Below, in pieces: positions 56,591 through 64,000 of a stretch of DNA of 64,000 bases. Under the pieces are notes generated by a model. The model had not been told where the DNA came from and made no database searches. It was given only the letters and a program-made list of their open reading frames with translations. The stretch covers positions 15,932 through 79,931 of the forward strand of contig CAZACW010000004.1 of NCBI GenBank assembly GCA_964483785.1. Direction: 5' to 3'. The position numbers and the translations under genes are program-made. This DNA comes from JABDGZ01 sp964483785. Its GTDB lineage: Bacteria > Omnitrophota > Gorgyraeia > Zapsychrales > Fredricksoniimonadaceae. The stretch's first letter is position 1; the number at the start of each line of letters is the position of its first letter.

Positions 56591-57730
56591 TCATCCCGCC
56601 TCCGGCGAAAACACCGCCAAAATTTCATTCGGGATAAAATCATACACACGCGTCAAGCGGAAACCCCATGGCAAAAACTGGGCCCTAAGGCTGTTGATTT
56701 GGCCCTCGACATTGCCTCCGGGAAGAAAAGGCGATTGTCCAGCGAACATATACGGCTGAAACGCCGACAAGATGAGCATTTGATTGGCGGATTTCATCAC
56801 ATAGAAATTCACCTGGTTTAAATGCGGACTGCCAAGATTGACACCCCGCCGGACGTCCAACACGCCGTATTCCTTTAAAAAATTAAAATTAAAATCAATA
56901 AAAGCTCTTTCGGCCGGCAGAATGACGACGGATTTGTCCAGTTTCAGCCCTTGTTTGTCCAAAAACGGGACAAAAAAATGGCTGTCTAAGGCCATTGCAT
57001 TAAAGCACCCGGCAAGTTTCGGCATAAAATCATCGGCGGCCGTGCCTGTAGCGAGGATGTTTTGGGCCTGGGGCCTAAGGGCTTTAAGATGCTCATAAAA
57101 CGGGCTTTGGGGCGTCAGCGCAACGATTTTTTTGAGCAGGCCTTTAACGTCGGTAAAATCCTCCACGGTAAAAGGATGGATGTATTTATACCTCAGCAAA
57201 ACCAGGCGGCCATGCGGGTTTATACATAATTTCAAGCGCTTAAAAAAAACTTCCGGCTGCGGTATATATTCCAGCACATGCGCTAAAAAAATAAGGTCAT
57301 ATCTCTGGCGGCTGTAGAAATCATCGCCACCCGCGGCTTTGACTAAGACCGGCACCAGATTGCGCAAATGCCGAAGCCGGGCCTGGGAATCGACATAATG
57401 GACCATGTCCGGATTGACGTCCGTGGCATAGACCGTCCCTGTCCCGTCTAAAAAAGAGGCAAATTGATAGGCATATTGGCCTGAACCAGTGCCGATGTCC
57501 AGGATCACCATCCCTTTTTTGATGTCAAGCGCCTCGGCCATCTGGGCAAAGTCAGCGGCTTGGGCCCTTGCCTTTTGGCGCTCCAGCAAAAGCCCGGACC
57601 AAGGAACGGCCCGGGGCAAGGCATCCGGTTGTCCCCAGGACGGCGCCGCAGCGGTCATCACCAAAAGGATCAATGCCCTATTCAGCCATGCCGCCAAAAT
57701 CCAGGGGGTCTTGGGCGGAATCCGGGGCAT
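56591..57730 (-). CDS. SAM-dependent methyltransferase with N-terminal signal peptide
   Basis: This 379-residue protein starts MPRIPPKTPWILAAWLNRAL and reads like a Sec signal (cut near SWG-Q, residue 34). The class I methyltransferase motif I is VILDIGTGSGQYAYQF (75-90), followed by YDLIFLAHVLEYIPQPEVF and GRLVLLRYK. The C-terminal half (about 210-379) is not assigned. An export signal on a SAM enzyme is unexpected because SAM is cytosolic. A longer frame begins at 57769. The start overlaps the redoxin gene by 53 nt. Confidence 0.68.
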   Translation of the reverse strand: MPRIPPKTPWILAAWLNRALILLVMTAAAPSWGQPDALPRAVPWSGLLLERQKARAQAADFAQMAEALDIKKGMVILDIGTGSGQYAYQFASFLDGTGTVYATDVNPDMVHYVDSQARLRHLRNLVPVLVKAAGGDDFYSRQRYDLIFLAHVLEYIPQPEVFFKRLKLCINPHGRLVLLRYKYIHPFTVEDFTDVKGLLKKIVALTPQSPFYEHLKALRPQAQNILATGTAADDFMPKLAGCFNAMALDSHFFVPFLDKQGLKLDKSVVILPAERAFIDFNFNFLKEYGVLDVRRGVNLGSPHLNQVNFYVMKSANQMLILSAFQPYMFAGQSPFLPGGNVEGQINSLRAQFLPWGFRLTRVYDFIPNEILAVFSPEAG

Positions 57731-59612
57731 AGGATTGGCCTTCCTGCTGTCCGAGGTCCTGTTTTTCATAATTTTTAAGCTTGGGCGCTTCAAATGAGGT
57801 TTCCCGCACATAATAAAAAATGGCCAGCTGCATCTCGTCATTGGTCCTGCCGCCCCAGAGGACCGGATGGTCAGGGTCCGGATTATCAGGATTTTGGGCG
57901 GAATTGTCATAGGTGGAGACGATCTCCATCTTGGTCCCCGCAGGAATGAGCAACGGGTTGGTGAACAAATACCTGGCCTGCCAGTTGTATTTATAATTGG
58001 GGACGGAGAGGATGATATGGGAATTCCCGTCGGGATAATGGGCGGTGATTGTCATGCTGCGGCCGCGCAAATGCATATGGGGCTTGATGCCGTAGATCCT
58101 GATCTGGTTGGGGATGGGCAGGACGGCCCGCACGATGAAATTTTTGACATGCGCAGGGATGGCCTTTAAACTTTTGGACTTGTTCCAAAAGTAATAAATC
58201 GACAGGATTTTAGCCGGCTGCGTCTTGTGAAAATAAAGGCCGATCCGGGTCTGGTCGGTCTCTGCCTTGCCGGTCGGGGTGTAATGCAGGACAAAGGTGA
58301 AGCGCGTGCCCTTGGGCAGATACATGCCCGTATCCGACGGCAAAAGCAGCGGTGAATAGCCGGGACTGTAATTGTCGATCAGGTGATAATTTTTCTTGCG
58401 GGGGACCATGTCAAAATCAAAATAACGCCCCGACGCATAGAACCATTCCTGATGCCGGTCAAGGGCCGGGTTTTCCACCAGCAAATGGGCATGGTGCAGG
58501 ACCTTCCGGTTGCCGGGGTTCCAATAACTCATTTTGATCCATCGGTCCTGGTCCATGACCTTGTCTCCCGGGACAAACCTGTAATTCAGATTGCCGGTCG
58601 GCGGGATGGTTTGAAGGTCCTTGCAAGAGATAATCATGTCCGGCCGGCCCCAAGGCCATCCGTCAACGGCCGGCCGCTGGGCGCTTGGCAAAGGGTCAGG
58701 CCCATCCCCCCTGGGCATCCCCTGCTCGACCCAGTGCACCATGGTCCGGGTCTGCTGGGGTGTCAGCGAAAGGTCATTTTTCAGCCGGAGGTAGGATGAA
58801 TCCGCCCCCCACGGCGGCATGCGGCGGGTCCTGATCACTTCCCTGATCATGGCCCCATGGCCCATGACCTTGCCGTAATCATCCATGGACCAAGGCGCGA
58901 TTTGGCCCTGAGAATGGCAAAGGATGCATTTCTTCATCAGGATCGGGGCCACATCATGCCCATAGGTCACCGGCTGCGCCGGCCGCGCGGTGAAATCAAA
59001 CAAGCATCCTTTAATGTCCGTATGCGGCACCGCGACCGGCTTGTGGCTCATAACAGCGTCGATGGCGTTTTTCAAATAGGGATGGATGGGGCCCGCAAAC
59101 TGCGTTTCATAGCCGAATTCATCGCTGATGGCGCCTTGGTAGACAATGGACCAACCGGAAGGATCAATGACCAGCGCCTCGGCGGAACGCTTGATGCTAA
59201 GCCCTTCCGCAATGACCTGGGCCCGGTCTTGAAGGATGGGGATGTCCAGCCCATAATCCTTGGCCTCCTGCCTGATGGAAGGCCGGTCATCCTGCGGGTT
59301 GGCATTGATCATCAGGAACACGACGCCTAAAGGCCCATAAATTTTTTTCAGTCCTTCCAGATAACCGTAACTTTTTCGGTTGATGGGACAGCCGTTCTGC
59401 TGGGACACCAGAACAACCGCCTTCTTGTCGGTGAAATAATATAAGCGGTGGAAATGGCCCATCTCGTCAAGCAAGGCAAAATCTTCGGCAAGTTTGAAAC
59501 TCGACGGATGAGGCGGCTCTGCAGGGCGCTGGGTGCAGGAGTACGCCAGCAGGGAAAAGGACAAAAGCCAGGCGGCGGGATGTGTGCGAAAATGACGGGT
59601 GGGCCGGGGCAT
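57678..59612 (-). CDS. Redoxin - CxxCH - copper type II monooxygenase-like lipoprotein
   Basis: This 644-residue protein has a lipoprotein-like signal (LLSFSLLAYSC, Cys26). An AhpC/TSA-like redoxin domain follows (about 40-185) with a single peroxidatic-type Cys75 in SQQNGCPI, then a CILCH heme-type motif (229-233). The large C-terminal part resembles PHM-like copper ascorbate-dependent monooxygenases: LHHAHLL (H373, H374, H376), LHYTPTG (H443), PHMHLRGRSM (H512, H514) and NDEMQ (M594). Such fusions occur in planctomycetes by my recollection. The ATG at 59612 has AGGA upstream; another ATG is at 59636. The substrate is unknown. Confidence 0.8.
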   Translation of the reverse strand: MPRPTRHFRTHPAAWLLSFSLLAYSCTQRPAEPPHPSSFKLAEDFALLDEMGHFHRLYYFTDKKAVVLVSQQNGCPINRKSYGYLEGLKKIYGPLGVVFLMINANPQDDRPSIRQEAKDYGLDIPILQDRAQVIAEGLSIKRSAEALVIDPSGWSIVYQGAISDEFGYETQFAGPIHPYLKNAIDAVMSHKPVAVPHTDIKGCLFDFTARPAQPVTYGHDVAPILMKKCILCHSQGQIAPWSMDDYGKVMGHGAMIREVIRTRRMPPWGADSSYLRLKNDLSLTPQQTRTMVHWVEQGMPRGDGPDPLPSAQRPAVDGWPWGRPDMIISCKDLQTIPPTGNLNYRFVPGDKVMDQDRWIKMSYWNPGNRKVLHHAHLLVENPALDRHQEWFYASGRYFDFDMVPRKKNYHLIDNYSPGYSPLLLPSDTGMYLPKGTRFTFVLHYTPTGKAETDQTRIGLYFHKTQPAKILSIYYFWNKSKSLKAIPAHVKNFIVRAVLPIPNQIRIYGIKPHMHLRGRSMTITAHYPDGNSHIILSVPNYKYNWQARYLFTNPLLIPAGTKMEIVSTYDNSAQNPDNPDPDHPVLWGGRTNDEMQLAIFYYVRETSFEAPKLKNYEKQDLGQQEGQSYAPDSAQDPLDFGGMAE

Positions 59613-59619
59613 CACGGTC

Positions 59620-60192
59620 CTAACGGCGCGTTGCATCCTTGTTGGTCATGGCGCGATGCGCCATAAAGTTGACAGCACGGGTGAACTCCGGGTTGACGGC
59701 CGCATAATAACGCCTTATTTCTTCACTATAGGCCCTGCCTTCCGGCGATGAAAAGAAAATGACCGCGGCCCTTAAAGATTTTACGGAGAAATACTCCATC
59801 ATCTTCCTTTTTCTGATCTTGTCCAGCTGCGGGATGACCCCGTTCTGCCGCAAATAGGACAAAAACCATGGCCTCTGGTCCTTGGGTATATTCTGCTCAG
59901 CAGCGCCCAGGGCCCTCATGTCTGACGGAAATAATTGCAGGTATTCATCGATCAGCTGTTCCTTTTGGGCGTCCGAAGCATGGCGGTACTGCAATGATTC
60001 CTGGGTGATGGAGGCCACGTCTTCATTGTAATACGTCAGAAAAATGCCGTCCACCTTCATCACCACCTTGGTCTGGTCGTGGGAAATCAAATCGCCTTCG
60101 ACCGTCCGGCCGTCCTTAAACGTGAGTATGTCCGCCCAACCGGGGCGGATGTTCCAAAACAGCATGATGGTCACCATGGCCCATGTTTTCAT
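59620..60192 (-). CDS. Exported protein with SH3-like N-terminal module
   Basis: This 190-residue protein has a signal peptide (residues 1-20, ending GWA). A beta module, ILTFKDGRTVEGDLISHDQ then TYYNEDVASI, parallels the module of the protein at 20224-20901. A helical C-terminal half resembles its DUF2059-like part only in layout (FSSPEGRAYSEEIRR compared with FYGSDEGKK). The function is unknown and it should be periplasmic. It follows the polytopic membrane protein after 18 nt. Confidence 0.68.
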   Translation of the reverse strand: MKTWAMVTIMLFWNIRPGWADILTFKDGRTVEGDLISHDQTKVVMKVDGIFLTYYNEDVASITQESLQYRHASDAQKEQLIDEYLQLFPSDMRALGAAEQNIPKDQRPWFLSYLRQNGVIPQLDKIRKRKMMEYFSVKSLRAAVIFFSSPEGRAYSEEIRRYYAAVNPEFTRAVNFMAHRAMTNKDATRR

Positions 60193-60210
60193 AGGTTCTC
60201 CGGTCTTTGA

Positions 60211-61311
60211 TCATCGGGTTTCATAGAGATATTCCCTGACTTGGGCATTTTCCTTGCGCCAAATCACATTGTCGATAAAAAAATGATGGATGCTGATGAA
60301 TATGGCAAAGATCACAACAAAAAAAGTGCTTTGATTTAAAAGATGCTGGACGCTGAAGGTCTTGTCCGGCGCCAGGGGGACCCAATTGAAGAAAACATAG
60401 CCTAACACAAGGCCGGCCGCTATAAAAAGGCCGAGGGAAGCGGCGTCGATCGTTTTATGCTGGAGTTCATTGTATTTCATTTTAAAGACGATGGTATTGT
60501 ACTGGATGGCGTGCATGGACGGGATCAGCCACAGCACCGGATGAAAATGGGCCAGCCAGGGCGCATACAAAAAAATCAGCCAAAAATAAAGCGCGGTCCC
60601 GTAACCTGCGATCCCGCTCAGAGGAACGAGTACGGCTTCCCGCCAGAATTTCCGCACCACGACACCCAAGGCGGCCAAGGCGCCAAGACAGACCGCACCA
60701 AAAGCAATTTTAAGGACTATGGGCGGAAACATCAAGGCATAAAATTTGGCATGCCAAAATTGCAGGCTGCGCATGCCGGTGTTGATCATCAGCCAGGCAT
60801 AGACCCACAAGATATTCGCGTTCCACAGTAAAATCCGCCTCTCCCAGGGGGTGAAATAGACCTTTTGGTAAATGGAAGTGACGACCAGCACCCCGAACCC
60901 CTGCTTGGCGTAATGCCAGCCGTTGACCAAAAGACCGAAATTCCCCAAAAATCCGAATAACAGATAATCGTTTTGGACATAACAATAGGCGATACATGCG
61001 GCCAGCAGCGCCGGAACGATGAGGCTCACCCAGATATAAGGCCAACGGATGGAGCCGTCGACACGTCCGCGCAGTTTAGGGACGAAATCATGATAAAGGA
61101 GCTGATAGGAATACATAAAATGCGGGGCATTGGCCAAACAGGTGAAGACCAGCGTCAATAAAAAATAGAAATGGACGGTGCCTCTGAGACCCGGCGGTTT
61201 CACCGGACATAAGACGATGACCAAAGGAAGCAGGACCAAGGACCCCCCGCCTAAAAGCAGAAAATCATAGAATGGAGAAACGATATATTTTTTAGCCGCG
61301 TCCGGTTTCAT
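60211..61311 (-). CDS. Polytopic membrane protein with conserved His motifs
   Basis: This 366-residue protein has about nine hydrophobic helices. His-containing motifs NGWHYAKQGFG, HPVLWLIPSMHAIQYNT and ISIHHFFIDNVIWR lie in or near helices, an arrangement reminiscent of di-iron or Brp/Blh-like membrane enzymes. I cannot confirm that assignment. The start is the ATG at 61311, in an ATGA overlap with the GT39-like gene (61308-61311). It sits between glycosyltransferase and exported proteins, so it could act on a lipid or isoprenoid. Confidence 0.65.
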   Translation of the reverse strand: MKPDAAKKYIVSPFYDFLLLGGGSLVLLPLVIVLCPVKPPGLRGTVHFYFLLTLVFTCLANAPHFMYSYQLLYHDFVPKLRGRVDGSIRWPYIWVSLIVPALLAACIAYCYVQNDYLLFGFLGNFGLLVNGWHYAKQGFGVLVVTSIYQKVYFTPWERRILLWNANILWVYAWLMINTGMRSLQFWHAKFYALMFPPIVLKIAFGAVCLGALAALGVVVRKFWREAVLVPLSGIAGYGTALYFWLIFLYAPWLAHFHPVLWLIPSMHAIQYNTIVFKMKYNELQHKTIDAASLGLFIAAGLVLGYVFFNWVPLAPDKTFSVQHLLNQSTFFVVIFAIFISIHHFFIDNVIWRKENAQVREYLYETR

Positions 61312-62894
61312 TGCCTGCACCAGAAACAGGGGATCCCCCGCCTGTCCCACACCACATCGATCGGCAGGGCCCGGCGGTCCTTGAAATAATCCAAAAGAGG
61401 CTGATCATTCCCGTTGTCCGCTCCCCTGGCCCATACAATGGGCGCTTGATCTATGACGGCCTCATTATAGACCCAATCATAGAAATAATTATGCGCTAAA
61501 GGATAATGGACCACCACCAGATATTTCCCGCCCTTTTCCCTTAATGACCGCTCCAGCTCATCCCGCGTAAATACGGCCGGCAAGGCCCATGCAGCGGATT
61601 GCCGCGCGCGGGCCAGGGACTTCACGGCAGGGACATGGGGCGTCAAATACATATTCAAAAGCAACTGAAACGCGCATAAAAACAAAACGAGAATCAAACC
61701 TATGCGTACTCTGCGCCAGGAAACGGCCCCCAGGGTCCGAAGCCCCATGACCAGGACCAAGCTGACGATGCCTGTCAGCGGTGAAAAATAATGCGGCGTG
61801 GCGCGGCAGCGCATCAAGGCCAAGGCGGTTAAAACAACCGCCAATGCCGCCAACAAACGCGTCCTGGCCGCAGGACGGCCAAAGAGCATAAGCAAAAACC
61901 CCAGAGCCGGGATGGCCAAGGGATAGCCAAAATAGAACATGGACAAGACCCAGGCATCCTGTTTCATGCTTTGCCAAAAACCGGGCCAGGTTTTTTTGGC
62001 ATAAAAATATTTTTCAAGAAAATTCTTTTCCTGGAGTTCCATGATTTTATGGCGGTATTCGACCTTTTTGTCCATTGACTGCCATATCAGCAAAGGAAGG
62101 TTCTCATAGGCACGTTGATACACAAAGTAAGGGAAAAGATTTCGTTCTTGAGTGATTCTTTCATTATACGCGCCCATGCCCAATGCCGTCATCCCTAAAA
62201 TCATGCCCAAGGGCAGGACAATCCTCAAACCCTTTTGAAATGACGCAAAAGGATGCGCTTTGATTTTCCAAGGCAAAGCCAATGCGGCGACAGGAACAGC
62301 AACGAGGAACCCTTCCAGGGGACGGCTGTTGGCCAGGATGGCGCAGCCTAATCCCAGCCACAACGCATCGATCCACCGAGACATTTTCAAAATCCTGGGT
62401 AAGGCGCCCAACATCAAGGCGCCGCCTAAGGCAGCCACGCACCCGCCCCAATAACCCTGGCTCCAATAAGTGAAAATGCCGAATTGCAAAACACAAATCA
62501 GTCCGCCGGTCAGGGCCCAGCGCGGCGGCACCCAGGCATAAAGCATCCAGCAGATGGCCGCGCACATCAATCCGGCGCTTAACCAAACCCCCGCAATCGG
62601 CCGGCCGAAGAGCCGCTGGCCGAGGGCCAAAAACAATCCCTGGCCCGGCGGGTATTTGGACATATAGGTCGGCTGCTGGATGATATTAAAGGACTCGAAA
62701 TACTCCCATAAGGGGTGCGCTGGATTGGTCAGGCGGCCGTGGGCAAAGGTGTCGCCTGCCAGAAGATAACTGAATTCATCGTGGACATACGGCACGGGCA
62801 CCCCCTTCCATGATCCATAAGCCCAGCTGCCCATGAAAGAAAGGCCAAAGACCAAAAGAAGCGAAGCCCATCGGTGGCGCGCCAATGTGTCCAT
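61308..62894 (-). CDS. GT39/ArnT-like membrane glycosyltransferase
   Basis: This 528-residue polytopic protein resembles polyprenyl-phosphate-dependent glycosyltransferases. The N-terminal periplasmic loop has VHDEFSYLLAGDTFAHGR, including the DE pair used as catalytic base in GT39-type enzymes, and SKYPPGQGLFLALGQ. About 11 helices follow, with a C-terminal soluble part of about 100 residues. It should transfer a sugar or lipid-linked sugar outside the membrane. It follows the acyltransferase gene after 1 nt. Confidence 0.78.
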   Translation of the reverse strand: MDTLARHRWASLLLVFGLSFMGSWAYGSWKGVPVPYVHDEFSYLLAGDTFAHGRLTNPAHPLWEYFESFNIIQQPTYMSKYPPGQGLFLALGQRLFGRPIAGVWLSAGLMCAAICWMLYAWVPPRWALTGGLICVLQFGIFTYWSQGYWGGCVAALGGALMLGALPRILKMSRWIDALWLGLGCAILANSRPLEGFLVAVPVAALALPWKIKAHPFASFQKGLRIVLPLGMILGMTALGMGAYNERITQERNLFPYFVYQRAYENLPLLIWQSMDKKVEYRHKIMELQEKNFLEKYFYAKKTWPGFWQSMKQDAWVLSMFYFGYPLAIPALGFLLMLFGRPAARTRLLAALAVVLTALALMRCRATPHYFSPLTGIVSLVLVMGLRTLGAVSWRRVRIGLILVLFLCAFQLLLNMYLTPHVPAVKSLARARQSAAWALPAVFTRDELERSLREKGGKYLVVVHYPLAHNYFYDWVYNEAVIDQAPIVWARGADNGNDQPLLDYFKDRRALPIDVVWDRRGIPCFWCRQ

Positions 62895-62895
62895 G

Positions 62896-63915
62896 TTAAA
62901 CAGGCCTTCTCTTGCATCTGTTCCTGATAAAATTCATGACGGGTTTTTCCACCCCAAAAGTCAAAAGGGACGCCAGCATCACCGACACGGCGATAGGCAC
63001 CAACAGCCGGACCCACGCATTGGCGCCGATTTTAAACAGATAATAAATGATGACGCACCCCATGTTCTGGTGGATCAGAAAGAGGCTGTAGGAAATCGTC
63101 CCCAAATAAATCAGGGGTTTTTGCGCGATCCAGTTTAATTTGCCGTAAATGAACAGATAAAAAAGAAGGATGCAGCAGGCGAAACAGAGGACGGTGTAGG
63201 CATCATCGCAGATCAAATTCTCGACGATAAAACACAGGGCCAGGGCCGTGTGCCGAAGTCCGCTCTCCCCTTTGGATTTCAACCGGTAAAACAGGATGCC
63301 GGCAAAAAAGAAATGCCAGAAAAAAAGCAGCCGCGAAAACACCAGCACGGCCGGTATATTCAAAGGCCCCCAATGCCCATAACGTTGTGTGACCACGACC
63401 AGGACAAGGCCTATCAAACCGATCCATTCAATGTTTTCCGTTTTTTTCAGGCACATGAGGCACAGGACAAAAACATAAAAAGAGATCTCGGGCGCCAAAA
63501 ACCAGAACGACCGGTCCATATTGCTGTCATACCTGATCCACGCCTGGAGCATGGAAAGATTGCTGAAGAAAGTGGGCCAATTCACCAAAATATGGTTGGG
63601 TTCAGGAAACACGACCATGAGAACAGCGACAAAGATGACCGCAACGGCATAGGACGGATACAACCTGGAAAACCGGGCCACAATAAAATCCTTCGGGTCC
63701 TTGGTTTTCTCCACGATCATGAAGATGACGAACCCGCTTAACATCGCGAACAGCTGGATCCGGTACGGGACCCAGGGCATCAAGAACAAAAACTTGGCAT
63801 GGGGAGCAAACAAGATATGATACAGGGTGGTGTAATGAAAAAGGACAACACCCAAGGCGCACAGCCCCCGCAAGGCATCAAGCTCCAACATCCGCTCTGA
63901 AGATTTATGGTCCAT
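62896..63915 (-). CDS. Acyltransferase family 3 (OafA/NodX-like) membrane protein
   Basis: This 339-residue, about 10-helix protein begins with the family motif ELDALRGLCALGVVLFHY (residues 12-29, containing the catalytic His) and continues with GFVIFMIVEKTKDPKDFIVA. It probably acetylates or acylates a surface sugar. I use the ATG at 63915; an in-frame TTG at 63921 is also possible. It is the first gene of the envelope operon that runs to the methyltransferase. Confidence 0.88.
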   Translation of the reverse strand: MDHKSSERMLELDALRGLCALGVVLFHYTTLYHILFAPHAKFLFLMPWVPYRIQLFAMLSGFVIFMIVEKTKDPKDFIVARFSRLYPSYAVAVIFVAVLMVVFPEPNHILVNWPTFFSNLSMLQAWIRYDSNMDRSFWFLAPEISFYVFVLCLMCLKKTENIEWIGLIGLVLVVVTQRYGHWGPLNIPAVLVFSRLLFFWHFFFAGILFYRLKSKGESGLRHTALALCFIVENLICDDAYTVLCFACCILLFYLFIYGKLNWIAQKPLIYLGTISYSLFLIHQNMGCVIIYYLFKIGANAWVRLLVPIAVSVMLASLLTFGVEKPVMNFIRNRCKRRPV

Positions 63916-63934
63916 GCTCAATGTTGATTCAAAA

Positions 63935-63963
63935 ATGATACAAAATCAGTAGTGTCCGGTAAA
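63935..63963 (-). promoter_or_regulatory. Candidate promoter of the acyltransferase operon
   Basis: On the minus strand, TTTACC (63958-63963) and TATCAT (63935-63940) are 17 nt apart. The leader is about 13 nt with no Shine-Dalgarno. The -35 box falls in the sequence that may be an element end. Confidence 0.4.
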
Positions 63964-64000
63964 AAATAAGGGAATCACACCCTACGTGGTAAAATGGCTT

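Overview
The window is a gene-dense bacterial segment, about 55% GC by eye, with no rRNA, tRNA, CRISPR or intact insertion sequence that I could see, and no gene-free stretch longer than about 300 bases. Gene content suggests an uncultured PVC-type bacterium, with Candidatus Omnitrophota as my best guess. The reasons are a redoxin/copper-monooxygenase lipoprotein of the planctomycete type, a signal-peptide protein with a TTYYPAPSGNY start and an S74 chaperone domain, a 15-residue lysine-rich peptide, many radical SAM genes, and very long operons with 4-nt overlaps. The taxonomy is inference from recollected family distributions.

Region 1 (1-20.1 kb, all minus strand) is housekeeping. Reading with transcription, purB-purC-purL(PurS fused)-LOG-purQ-purM-purD-Sua5/phosphatase fusion-rpiB-glyA-nrdR-DUF151 nuclease-cca-ygfZ form one long purine/one-carbon array. 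A second operon has a good promoter just before an exported coiled-coil protein and continues through AsnC-like, aminotransferase, TPR, YjbQ, PfkB kinase and two PQ-loop proteins into era, which is cut by the window edge. Palindromic repeats with a conserved left flank (5.2, 13.4, 14.3 and 20.2 kb) sit in the gaps and at operon ends.

Region 2 (20.2-26.1 kb) holds a DUF2059-type exported protein, a polyprenyl diphosphate synthase, hemW, a tiny lysine-rich peptide gene with its own promoter and terminator, tatA-tatC, and a secreted protein with a C-terminal S74 chaperone.

Region 3 (26.2-42.4 kb) is the first accessory block. It has two degenerate APH-like kinases and one glycosyltransferase on the plus strand. 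On the minus strand is an overlapping array of nine radical SAM proteins interleaved with a PaaK-like adenylating enzyme, a DegT aminotransferase, a NodB-like deacetylase and a stand-alone asparagine-synthase-like enzyme. No precursor peptide is visible there, so a small-molecule or glycan product is more likely than a RiPP.

Region 4 (42.4-50.2 kb) is a surface O-acylation operon with two MBOATs, one of which lacks the catalytic histidine, three SGNH-type proteins and a DUF5989-like microprotein. Divergent from it are a prepilin peptidase and another SPASM radical SAM protein.

Region 5 (50.2-56.5 kb) is the most unusual part. A His-Xaa-Ser-type modification system (HxsD-like protein, HxsB-like radical SAM enzyme, and a 91-residue precursor ending in HTN...HTN...HTSY) is co-directional and overlapping with a Cys-rich secreted protein, a glycosyltransferase, a carbamoyltransferase, an SxtJ-like protein and a DUF5989 protein.

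Region 6 (56.6-64 kb) is an envelope operon with an acyltransferase, a GT39-like membrane protein, a polytopic His-rich membrane protein, an exported unknown, a redoxin/CxxCH/copper-monooxygenase lipoprotein and an apparently exported SAM methyltransferase. Many promoters in the window put the -10 box 5-7 nt from the start codon, suggesting leaderless mRNAs are common in this organism.
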